This document shows, piece by piece, positions 55,815 to 64,000 of a stretch of 64,000 nt of DNA (position 1 is the first letter of the stretch; the number at the start of each line of letters is the position of its first letter). The translations under genes and the position numbers were made by a program. The notes beneath the pieces were generated by a model. The model saw only the letters and a list, made by a program, of their open reading frames with translations. It made no database searches and was not told the DNA's origin. The DNA lies in the NCBI RefSeq assembly GCF_900637955.1, contig NZ_LR134476.1:1550001-1614000 (forward strand), read 5' to 3'. The DNA is from Trueperella bialowiezensis (GTDB taxonomy: Bacteria > Actinomycetota > Actinomycetes > Actinomycetales > Actinomycetaceae).

Positions 55815-56048
55815 AGCGCCGGGTGATGAGCTTAGGCACACAATACGTGGAATGAGTGTTAAAAATTTAGCCGAGTGTGTATGATTCTAAATTGACAGTA
55901 AGGCTACGTGCCTGAGCGCACAGCGGGCGGTGTTCCGCGTGTGATCTGCAAATCTGTCACAATCACTACCTGCGCGTAGCGCTAAATTGTGGATGAATAA
56001 TCTATACCTACTTCCGGCTTTGTATTCCGGAACCGAGGAAGGAACCTC
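55815..56048. other. Leader region of rho
   Basis: About 230 bases between thrB and rho. It includes TTGACA near 55891 and a TGTGTATGAT extended -10-like sequence near 55875, either of which may belong to the rho promoter. It also holds a short open frame (55993-56052) and two hairpins near the rho start. Rho genes are often autoregulated through their leader. Confidence 0.45.

Positions 56049-56052
<4 letters not shown>
55993..56052 (+). CDS. Possible 19-codon leader peptide coupled to rho
   Basis: ATG 55993 opens a 19-codon frame (beginning MNNLYLLPALY) that ends with TGA overlapping the GTG start of rho by four bases. No clear ribosome site precedes it, so translation is uncertain. The arrangement resembles the rhoL leader gene before rho in enteric bacteria, though the sequences are unrelated as far as I can see. 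Confidence 0.35.
56034..56049 (+). promoter_or_regulatory. Hairpin holding the rho ribosome site
   Basis: CGAGG (56034-56038) pairs with CCTCG (56045-56049) around the loop AAGGAA, which is the Shine-Dalgarno sequence. The last base of the stem is the G of the rho GTG. Opening by an upstream ribosome could control initiation. Confidence 0.45.
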
Positions 56053-57740
<1,688 letters not shown>

Positions 57741-57758
57741 ACATTGTGAGCAATCGCG

Positions 57759-57789
57759 CGTGGCCGCCGGTTTCTCTCTGGCGGCCACG
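57759..57789 (+). terminator. Hairpin after rho
   Basis: CGTGGCCGCC (57759-57768) pairs perfectly with GGCGGCCACG (57780-57789) over an 11-base loop. There is no T-run, so it may be a partial terminator or 3' stabiliser between rho and rpmE. Confidence 0.55.
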
Positions 57790-57865
57790 TGTGGTTAAAT
57801 TGAACGTCGGCTTCTGGTTCACCGATTTTTCGGACCCAGGGCGCTTAACGATCCAAGGAGACATT

Positions 57866-58078
57866 ATGAAGCAGGGAATTCACCCCGAATACACGGACAT
57901 CAAGGTGACGTGCACGTGCGGCAACGAGTTCGAGACCCGTTCCACGATCACCACCGGTGCGCTGCGTGTTGACGTGTGCAACGCATGCCATCCGTTCTAC
58001 ACCGGCAAGCAGAAGATTCTTGATACCGGTGGCCGCGTTGCCCGCTTTGAGGCGCGCTACGGTAAGCGCAAGAAGTAG
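57866..58078 (+). CDS. rpmE: 50S ribosomal protein L31 (zinc-binding form)
   Basis: Ribosomal protein of 70 residues beginning [22 protein letters not shown]. Four cysteine ligands (CTCG and CNAC) make it the zinc-containing type, followed by [12 protein letters not shown] 57866 has AAGGAGA upstream; the open frame extends further but without family similarity. Confidence 0.97.
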   Translation: MKQGIHPEYTDIKVTCTCGNEFETRSTITTGALRVDVCNACHPFYTGKQKILDTGGRVARFEARYGKRKK

Positions 58079-58088
58079 CTGAGCTTGG

Positions 58089-58120
58089 AAACGCCGGTAC
58101 AGTTTTCTGTACCGGCGTTT
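58089..58120 (+). terminator. Strong hairpin terminator between rpmE and prfA
   Basis: A perfect 14-bp stem (AAACGCCGGTACAG / CTGTACCGGCGTTT) with a TTTT loop at 58089-58120. The stem ends in TTT and could terminate in both directions. It separates L31 from the prfA operon. Confidence 0.75.
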
Positions 58121-58171
58121 ACCGTAGGTAGGCATGGTTGGCGGTCTTCGCCGTCGTCGGGAAGGGTTGAC

Positions 58172-59281
58172 ATGAGTGAGTTTCCTGCAGCGGAAGCTGC
58201 GGCAGCGGAATATAAGGACATCGAGCAGCAGATGGCCTCGCCGGAGGTGCTTGCAAAGCCGGAGAAGTTGCGTTCGCTTGGTCGGCGCTATGCAGAGTTG
58301 CGGCGTGTGGTTTCGCGCTATGAGCGTTGGGTGAATGCGTCGACTGATTTGCGTGAGGCTCAAGAGATTGTGGATCTTGGCGGTGAGGATGGCGAATTGT
58401 TTGCCAGCGAGCTGCCGCGCTTGGAAGCAGAGCTTGAGGAAGCGTCAGCCGATTTGCGTGACGCCCTGTTGCCGCGTGATCCTGATGACAGCCGCGATGT
58501 CATCCTCGAAGTGAAAGCCGGCGAGGGCGGTGAGGAGTCGGCGCTGTTCGCCGCGGATTTGTTGCGCATGTATCAGCGTTATGCGGAGGCGAAGGGCTGG
58601 TCGGTACAGACCCTGTCGAAGACGGAGACGGACATGGGCGGCTACAAGGACGTCCAGGTGGCGATTAAGGCCAAGTCGGTTCCGGATGATCCTGCTGACG
58701 GCGTGTGGGCGCACTTGAAGTATGAGGCGGGCGTGCACCGGGTGCAGCGCGTGCCGGTAACGGAATCCCAGGGGCGCGTGCACACGTCGGCCGCGGGTGT
58801 GCTCGTGTTCGCCGAGGTCGATGAGCCGGAGGAAGTGGAGCTCAACGATAACGATCTGCGGATCGATGTCTATCGTTCGTCTGGTCCGGGCGGGCAATCG
58901 GTGAATACCACGGATTCGGCCGTGCGCATCACCCATCTGCCCACCGGGATCACGGTGGCGATGCAGGATGAGAAGTCGCAGATTAAGAACCGTGAGGCCG
59001 CGATGCGTATTTTGCGTGCGCGGATCAGGCAGGCTCAGCTCGACGAGCTTGCTGCGAAGGAAGCTGATCAGCGCCGCAGTCAGGTGCGTACGGTGGATCG
59101 CTCGGAACGGGTGCGCACGTATAACTTCCCGGAGAACCGGATCGCCGATCACCGTACTGGTTACAAGGCACATAATCTTGACGCCGTGTTGGAAGGTGAC
59201 TTGGACGCCGTCATTGACTCTTTGCGCACGATGGACGAAGAAGAGCGTTTGCAGGCTGCCGCGGAGGAATCTGACGCGTAA
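58172..59281 (+). CDS. prfA: Peptide chain release factor 1
   Basis: Release factor of 369 residues for UAA and UAG. The catalytic GGQ is in [17 protein letters not shown], and the codon-reading region is near the middle. ATG 58172 has GGAAGGG upstream; an upstream in-frame ATG at 58085 lies inside the terminator hairpin and is rejected. Its stop overlaps the start of prmC, which methylates it. Confidence 0.96.
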   Translation: MSEFPAAEAAAAEYKDIEQQMASPEVLAKPEKLRSLGRRYAELRRVVSRYERWVNASTDLREAQEIVDLGGEDGELFASELPRLEAELEEASADLRDALLPRDPDDSRDVILEVKAGEGGEESALFAADLLRMYQRYAEAKGWSVQTLSKTETDMGGYKDVQVAIKAKSVPDDPADGVWAHLKYEAGVHRVQRVPVTESQGRVHTSAAGVLVFAEVDEPEEVELNDNDLRIDVYRSSGPGGQSVNTTDSAVRITHLPTGITVAMQDEKSQIKNREAAMRILRARIRQAQLDELAAKEADQRRSQVRTVDRSERVRTYNFPENRIADHRTGYKAHNLDAVLEGDLDAVIDSLRTMDEEERLQAAAEESDA

Positions 59282-60147
59282 TGTGGGCACGCGAGATCGG
59301 CCGGGCGAGCAGCATGCTCGCTGACGCCGGTGTGCCTTCTCCCGACGTCGATGCCCGGTTGCTTGCCGAGCATGTTCGCCACCCTGTTGAACCGGCCAGG
59401 CAGATCGACGACGCCGAACGGGCGGCCTACGGCAAACTGGTCGCCTTGCGTGCCCAGCGGGTTCCGCTTCAGCACATCGTGGGCACAATGTATTTCCGGT
59501 ATCTAGAGCTGGAAGCGCGCCCAGGGGTGTTTATCGTGCGTCCCGAGACGGAAATGGTGGCCCAAGCAGCGCTCGATGAGCTGGCGAAGATGCGTGCAGA
59601 AGCAGGCGGGCTGGCAAGCCACAGTGGGCGGCCCGTCGTCGTCGACCTGTGTACCGGTTCGGGTGCGATTGCGATATCGATTGCCACCGAGGCGGACGCC
59701 GACGTGAGCGCGGTGGAAATCTCGCCCGAGGCCTACGAGTCGGCGCAGCGCAACAATGCGGCTTATGGGGGCAAGGTGAGGCTCGTGCACGGTGACGCAC
59801 TCACAGCTCTGGATGAGCTCGCGGGCAAGGTCGACATGGTGGTGACGAACCCGCCGTACGTACGCGGTGATCATGAGCTCAACCCGGAAGTCCGCCACGA
59901 TCCTGAGCTCGCGCTGTTTGGTGGGGGAGTAGACGGGCTGGAGCTTCCCGTCCGCCTGATCCGCCGGGCTCACGAGTTGTTGCGCCCGGGCGGTATCCTC
60001 ATCATGGAGCACGGCGATGATCAAGCCCTGGCACTTCGGGACGCTGCAGACGACGCCGGGTTTAGGGCACGTACCGGTCAGGATTTGACGGGCCGAGATC
60101 GCTGGCTACGCGCGCGCAAAACAGGGCCGGCAAAGGGGGAGCAATGA
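59281..60147 (+). CDS. prmC: Release factor glutamine methyltransferase
   Basis: SAM-dependent enzyme of 288 residues that methylates the glutamine of the GGQ motif in release factors. Visible motifs: VDLCTGSGAIAISIA (SAM loop) and VTNPPYVRG (NPPY active site). The N-terminal helical domain has PLQHIVGTMYF. The ATG overlaps the prfA stop by one base. Confidence 0.95.
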   Translation: MWAREIGRASSMLADAGVPSPDVDARLLAEHVRHPVEPARQIDDAERAAYGKLVALRAQRVPLQHIVGTMYFRYLELEARPGVFIVRPETEMVAQAALDELAKMRAEAGGLASHSGRPVVVDLCTGSGAIAISIATEADADVSAVEISPEAYESAQRNNAAYGGKVRLVHGDALTALDELAGKVDMVVTNPPYVRGDHELNPEVRHDPELALFGGGVDGLELPVRLIRRAHELLRPGGILIMEHGDDQALALRDAADDAGFRARTGQDLTGRDRWLRARKTGPAKGEQ

Positions 60148-60767
60148 AGGTAGCCGCAACGGATCCTTATGCGATTGAGCTTGCCGAGCGTGCTATTGCC
60201 CGCGGAGAAGTGATCTGCCTGCCGACCGATACGGTCTATGGCATTGGCGCGAACCCGTTTTCAGCGTCGGCGATCACCCGCCTTCTGACCGCAAAGTCGC
60301 GTACACGTGCCAATCCGCCACCGGTGTTGGTGGCGGGCGTGGACCAGGCCCGCTCCGTGGCCGCGGAACTATCACGCGAGGCGGAGGATTTGATGGAGGC
60401 GTTTTGGCCGGGTGCGCTGACCATCGTGGTGCCTGCCCGAGCCGATATCGGCTGGGATCTGGGCGAAACGAATGGCACGGTTGCGCTGCGGATGCCGGAT
60501 TCGCCGGTGGCGCTCGAACTGCTGCGCACAACCGGCCCGCTCGCCGTCACAAGCGCAAATCAACATGGTCAGCCGCCCGCGACCACGGTGAGCGAGGCAG
60601 AACAACAGCTTGGCGAAGCTGTCACCCTTTACCTTGATGGCGGCCAAGTGGGTGGCGGTAGCGCGGTTGCCTCAACCATCGTGACTGTTGTGGGTTCTCC
60701 GGCGATCTTGCGCCACGGTGGTATCGACGCCGCGGCGATCGGCGCTGTGCTCGGGGTGAGCGTGTGA
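60144..60767 (+). CDS. tsaC: L-threonylcarbamoyladenylate synthase (Sua5/YwlC/YrdC)
   Basis: Enzyme of 207 residues making the precursor for the t6A tRNA modification. YrdC-domain motifs: ICLPTDTVYGIGANPFSA, KSRTRANPPPVLVAG, FWPGALTIVVPARA and the C-terminal AVTSANQHGQPPATT. It lacks the extra C-terminal Sua5 domain. The ATG overlaps the prmC stop (ATGA). Confidence 0.93.
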   Translation: MKVAATDPYAIELAERAIARGEVICLPTDTVYGIGANPFSASAITRLLTAKSRTRANPPPVLVAGVDQARSVAAELSREAEDLMEAFWPGALTIVVPARADIGWDLGETNGTVALRMPDSPVALELLRTTGPLAVTSANQHGQPPATTVSEAEQQLGEAVTLYLDGGQVGGGSAVASTIVTVVGSPAILRHGGIDAAAIGAVLGVSV

Positions 60768-61936
60768 GAACGTACCTGCTCATCATGGTGATGTCGGCTG
60801 CACTAACATTCCTGTTGGTGCCGGCCGTGCTTCGCTTGGCGTTACGCGTGGGCGCTATAACCCAGATACGCGAGCGTGACGTGCATAGCACGCCCGTGGC
60901 CCGGCTCGGCGGGGTGGCCATGTTTGCTGGGTTCGCGTTGGCGCTAGTGATTGCCTCGCAGATCCCGTATTTGCGGGAGGTTTTCGCGCCAGCATCCGGG
61001 GTGTGGGCAATCATGCTGGGCGGGGCGATGATGTGCCTTTTGGGTGCGATCGACGACGTGTGGGAACTCAACTGGTACACGAAACTAGCGGGCGAACTGC
61101 TCGCGGCCGGCGTGATGGCCTGGCAGGGCGTGCAGCTGGTAACGATGCCGTTGTTTGGCCTGACCGTGGGCTCAACTCGGCTCACCCTGTTCGTCACGAT
61201 CGTCGCCGTCGTCATCGTGGCTAATGCGGTTAACTTCGTAGATGGGCTGGATGGTCTGGCCGCCGGAGTTGTGGGGATTGCCGCGTTCGCTTTCTTTATT
61301 TATGCGTACTATTTGACTCGCGAGGTCTCCCCGGGTGATTACACGTCGGTGGCTGCCACAGTCCTGGCAGCGTTGGTAGGCGCGTGCGTAGGTTTTCTGC
61401 CGCATAATTTCCATCCTGCGAAGATCTTCATGGGCGATTCGGGTGCGCTCATGTTAGGGACAGTGCTGGCGGGTGCCACTATCCTCGTGACTGGCCAGAT
61501 TGATCCGGCAACCGTGGAGACCCGCCAGGCGCTGCCAGCTTTCATGCCGCTCATTATTCCGCTGCTTATTTTGGTTATTCCACTGGTTGATCTCACGTGG
61601 GCGGTGCTGCGTCGGCTACGTCAGGGTAGGTCGCCGTTTTCTGCGGACTCCGGGCATTTGCATCACAGGCTGCTACGCCGCGGATATTCGCACACCACCG
61701 CGGTGTTGATTTTGTACATGTGGACGGCAATTGCATCGTTTTCGGGCGTGGCCTACACGATTTTCCCGTACGCGTGGGTGCTGGTGATAGCGCTTGTTGC
61801 TGTGGTCGTGGGTGTGGCTATCACGTGGAGTAAATTTGGGAGCGGCCAGCGCCCGGCTCGGCAGGGCGCGCACGCAAAGCGGCTAGACGACGACCAGACA
61901 AGCGCGAAGCGGGAGGTCGAGGGTGCGACGCCGTAA
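60764..61936 (+). CDS. wecA: Undecaprenyl-phosphate GlcNAc-1-phosphate transferase family (WecA/Rfe)
   Basis: Membrane glycosyltransferase of 390 residues with about ten helices. Family motifs: LGGVAMFAGF, the aspartate pair GAIDDVWELNWYTK, NAVNFVDGLDGLAAGVVG and KIFMGDSGALMLG. The GDSGAL and histidine segment (GHLHHRLLRRGYSH) is typical. It begins cell-wall polymer synthesis by loading a sugar phosphate onto the lipid carrier. Same place as rfe in mycobacteria, before atpI. Confidence 0.93.
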   Translation: MRTYLLIMVMSAALTFLLVPAVLRLALRVGAITQIRERDVHSTPVARLGGVAMFAGFALALVIASQIPYLREVFAPASGVWAIMLGGAMMCLLGAIDDVWELNWYTKLAGELLAAGVMAWQGVQLVTMPLFGLTVGSTRLTLFVTIVAVVIVANAVNFVDGLDGLAAGVVGIAAFAFFIYAYYLTREVSPGDYTSVAATVLAALVGACVGFLPHNFHPAKIFMGDSGALMLGTVLAGATILVTGQIDPATVETRQALPAFMPLIIPLLILVIPLVDLTWAVLRRLRQGRSPFSADSGHLHHRLLRRGYSHTTAVLILYMWTAIASFSGVAYTIFPYAWVLVIALVAVVVGVAITWSKFGSGQRPARQGAHAKRLDDDQTSAKREVEGATP

Positions 61937-62378
61937 TCGCGGCCTTCGACGCCAGGTGGATATCTATCGGCACGCCACGGTGATGGCGGCGTGCGCAACC
62001 GGCGTCGTCACAATTCTCGGATGCCTGCTTGTGGCAGGCGAGCGCGCTGCGATTCTTATCGCGGGGGCGCTCACGATCACGCTTCATCTTGTGACCTTGA
62101 TATCCGTGCAAGTCGGAACGAAATTATCTGGCTATGACACGGCTTTAGCGCTCGCCGGTTACGGCGTCAAACTCGTCATTTTCGCTGCGACCTTGTGGTG
62201 GGTGTCGAGCTCCGGCGTCGCGCAAACCCGAACAGTCGTGGGTGTGTGCGCTATCACAATTGCGCTTTCGCTTGTGGTGATGTCAGCCGTTGTGGTGCGT
62301 AAACGCGGGCTAATCGTCGACGCCGAGGATCCGGATGCGAGCCAGACCAGCGAAAAAACTGATTCGGCTTTGCAATAA
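61923..62378 (+). CDS. ATP synthase I-like membrane protein
   Basis: Protein of 151 residues with four hydrophobic helices, a basic N terminus and an acidic tail. Position directly before atpB and the helix pattern match the AtpI-like proteins (Rv1303 type) that are thought to aid assembly of the c ring. GTG 61923 overlaps the wecA end by 14 bases. Sequence similarity is low, so the call rests largely on context. Confidence 0.7.
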   Translation: MRRRNRGLRRQVDIYRHATVMAACATGVVTILGCLLVAGERAAILIAGALTITLHLVTLISVQVGTKLSGYDTALALAGYGVKLVIFAATLWWVSSSGVAQTRTVVGVCAITIALSLVVMSAVVVRKRGLIVDAEDPDASQTSEKTDSALQ

Positions 62379-62393
62379 AATGTGATTAGGATG

Positions 62394-62421
62394 TTACACA
62401 GCCCCGGTTTTGGGGTAATCT
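62394..62421 (+). promoter_or_regulatory. Candidate promoter of the ATP synthase operon
   Basis: TTACAC at 62394-62399 and TAATCT at 62416-62421 are 16 bases apart, in the 126-base gap before atpB. The spacer contains a small CCCC/GGGG hairpin. Confidence 0.5.
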
Positions 62422-62504
62422 GGTAAGGCAGGTTGCAGTGATGCAGAACGCACTACCGGCACTAGGCCTGAGTTATATCGCACAAGTTGGGGTGTAGGCG
62501 AACA

Positions 62505-63329
62505 GTGAATATTTACGCACTTTCATCGTTGCCAATCTTGCGCGCCGGTGACGGCGAAGGATTTGTTCCCCCAACGCTGGAACACGAATTTGATCCGCCC
62601 GCGATTTTCTTCGCGGGCACTCCGTTCGAGATCAATCGAATCATTCTCATCCGGTTGATCGCAGCGGTCGTCCTAGCCCTGATCCTCATCTGGTATGCAA
62701 AACGCCGTACGCTCGTGCCTAATCGGCGCCAGAGCGTGGTGGAAATGCTCCTTGATTTTTCTCGCGTGCAGATCGGCCACGAGATTATTGGCAAAGAACA
62801 GGCAGAAAAGTATCAGCCGATGCTGATGACTATCTTCTTGGGCATTTTGTTTATGAACATCACCGGCGTGATCCCCGGCCTGCAGATCGCGGGAACGTCA
62901 CTGATCGGCATGCCGCTCATCTACGCAATCTTTGCCTATGTGGGCTTCATCGTGGCCGGTATTCGCGAAAAGGGTGCGGGAGCGTTCTTCAAAGACTCCC
63001 TCATGCCCGCAGGCGTGCCTGGGCCGATCTATTTGATTTTGACCCCGATCGAATTCCTGTCAACCTTCATCATCCGCCCGCTCACGCTCACCGTCCGTCT
63101 GCTGATGAACATGGTGGCCGGGCACCTCATCTTGGTGCTGTTCTTCGTGGGCACTCACTTCTTGTACTTCCAGCTGTCCGGAGTAGTAGGAATCGCTTCT
63201 GGAACTCTCGCGCTCTTCGGAGGCATTGCCTTCCTGATCTTCGAGATGTTCGTTGGGGCGCTCCAGGCGTACATTTTCGCCATGCTCTCCGCCATCTATG
63301 TTTCCCTGTCCATTTCAAAGAGTCACTAA
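62505..63329 (+). CDS. atpB: ATP synthase subunit a
   Basis: Membrane subunit of the F0 motor, 274 residues. The essential arginine is in PLTLTVRLLMNMVAGH, and the end helix has GALQAYIFAMLSAIYVSLS. GTG 62505 is chosen; a TTG at 62487 would add six residues without support. It forms the proton channel with the c ring encoded next. Confidence 0.95.
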   Translation: MNIYALSSLPILRAGDGEGFVPPTLEHEFDPPAIFFAGTPFEINRIILIRLIAAVVLALILIWYAKRRTLVPNRRQSVVEMLLDFSRVQIGHEIIGKEQAEKYQPMLMTIFLGILFMNITGVIPGLQIAGTSLIGMPLIYAIFAYVGFIVAGIREKGAGAFFKDSLMPAGVPGPIYLILTPIEFLSTFIIRPLTLTVRLLMNMVAGHLILVLFFVGTHFLYFQLSGVVGIASGTLALFGGIAFLIFEMFVGALQAYIFAMLSAIYVSLSISKSH

Positions 63330-63346
63330 CACAAAGGAAAGAAAAA

Positions 63347-63556
63347 ATGATCGGTAACATCGCCACAATCGGCTATGGCATCGCGACTCTCGGCCCTGCT
63401 ATCGCAATCGGCATGATCGGTGCGAAGAACCAGGAAGCTACCGCGCGTCAGCCGGAAGTCTCCGGCTTCCTCCGCGTGAACATGCTGATCGCCATGGCGT
63501 TCGCTGAGGCCCTCGGTCTGATCGGGTTCGGTGCTGGCATCGTCTTTGGCGTATAA
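63347..63556 (+). CDS. atpE: ATP synthase subunit c
   Basis: Proteolipid of 69 residues with two helices and a polar loop (AKNQEATARQPE). The proton-carrying carboxylate is the glutamate in MAFAEALGLIG. AAAGGAAAG precedes the ATG. It is a typical actinobacterial c subunit and the target position of diarylquinolines in mycobacteria. Confidence 0.97.
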   Translation: MIGNIATIGYGIATLGPAIAIGMIGAKNQEATARQPEVSGFLRVNMLIAMAFAEALGLIGFGAGIVFGV

Positions 63557-63558
63557 CC

Positions 63559-64000
63559 ATGTTTGAGACCACATCCGCGTGGTGGGATATCGATTACCAC
63601 CTCCTCCTCCCAGCACCCGCAGATCTCATCTGGGGTACGGTTGCTTTCGCCGTGGTCGCATTCGCCGTCTACAAGTACGGATGGCCGGCGTTTAAGGAGA
63701 CCCTTGATGAGCGTGCGGAGAAGATCGACGCCGGGCTCAAGGCTGCCGAACTGGCACGAGCCGAGGTCGCAGATCAGCGGGCGCAGATCGAAGAGGAAAT
63801 CCGGCAGGCACAGCGGGAAGCAACCGGCATTAGGGAACTGGCTCAAGATAACGCGAAAGCTATCGTGGCCGAGGCACAAACCCGTGCCAATACTGAAGCC
63901 GAGAACACGATCCTCAAAGCCCAGCGCCGGATCGACGCCGACACGATATCTGCGATGCGCACTCTCGAAGGCGACATCGGCGAGCTCGCCACTGACCTCG
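63559..64000 (+). CDS. atpF: ATP synthase subunit b (3' end outside window)
   Basis: Begins MFETTSAWWDIDYHLLLP with ATG 63559, two bases after the atpE stop, and continues to the window edge (147 codons). One membrane helix (LIWGTVAFAVVAFAVYKYG) leads into a long charged helix, the peripheral stalk. No damage is seen; it is cut only by the window. Confidence 0.95.
   Translation, partial: MFETTSAWWDIDYHLLLPAPADLIWGTVAFAVVAFAVYKYGWPAFKETLDERAEKIDAGLKAAELARAEVADQRAQIEEEIRQAQREATGIRELAQDNAKAIVAEAQTRANTEAENTILKAQRRIDADTISAMRTLEGDIGELATDL

Noticed and set aside
62401-62416. CCCC/GGGG hairpin as a terminator before atpB
   Set aside because: Only four pairs, no T-run after it, and it lies in the spacer of a likely promoter.

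Overview
The window is about 58-60 percent GC and comes from a high-GC Gram-positive bacterium (Actinomycetota). Three things point there. The run argS-lysA-hom-thrC-thrB-rho-rpmE-prfA-prmC-tsaC-wecA-atpI-atpBEF is in the order known from mycobacteria. A Kgd-type 2-oxoglutarate decarboxylase/dehydrogenase with its own acyltransferase domain is present. Genes resembling Rv3235, SigH/RshA and the 24-residue ribosomal protein bL37 are also present. The nan/nag sialic acid operon fits a host-associated actinobacterium, perhaps Actinomycetaceae-like, but genus cannot be decided from sequence alone.

Layout. (1) 1-6366: the end of the respiratory complex I operon (nuoK partial, nuoL, nuoM, nuoN) translationally coupled to a long-chain polyprenyl diphosphate synthase. 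(2) 6406-13462: secA, then a compact group of poorly characterised actinobacterial genes (Rv3235-like, LysM membrane protein, putative Sm-like protein, BldC-type HTH, SAF protein, CpaE/MinD-like P-loop protein, small conserved protein). (3) 13459-21285, minus strand: DoxX-like membrane protein, aroA, rsgA, hisN-type phosphatase, sbcD, sbcC, nearly all overlapping. (4) 21330-35268: a complete sialic acid utilisation island. A GntR/FCD regulator and an unusual alpha/beta-hydrolase-LamG-sialidase fusion are divergent from an oligopeptide-type ABC importer (binding lipoprotein, permease, permease-ATPase fusion, ATPase), followed by nanA, nanK, nanE, nagB and nagA. (5) 35302-36380: sigH-rshA and the tiny bL37 gene with a clear terminator. 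(6) 36376-39062: an SGNH-like protein lacking catalytic residues and a two-gene RloA/RloB (AbiL-like) candidate phage-defence cassette. (7) 39273-47490: kgd, two CNNM/hemolysin-C family membrane proteins, an M23 peptidase and a glycerophosphodiester phosphodiesterase, flanked by two copies of a 77-bp intergenic repeat. (8) 47718-49361: tRNA-Arg(CCG) and a secreted or lipoprotein of unknown function. (9) 49446-64000: argS, lysA and threonine biosynthesis, rho, rpmE, prfA, prmC, tsaC, wecA and the start of the ATP synthase operon (atpI, atpB, atpE, atpF partial).

How the parts work together. The island in (4) looks like one metabolic unit: sialic acid is released (and possibly de-acetylated) by the fusion enzyme, imported, cleaved to ManNAc and pyruvate (NanA), phosphorylated (NanK), epimerised to GlcNAc-6-P (NanE), deacetylated (NagA) and deaminated to fructose-6-P (NagB), under a GntR regulator. 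It sits between the aroA-rsgA side and sigH, genes that lie close together in mycobacteria, so it looks like an insertion. The most notable less-explained signals are the hydrolase-sialidase fusion, the 77-bp repeat pair, a short reading frame and hairpin coupled to the rho start, the secA-linked module of unknown function, the RloAB cassette, and a candidate FadR-type operator at the start of the sialic acid regulator. No transposase, integrase or CRISPR array was seen.
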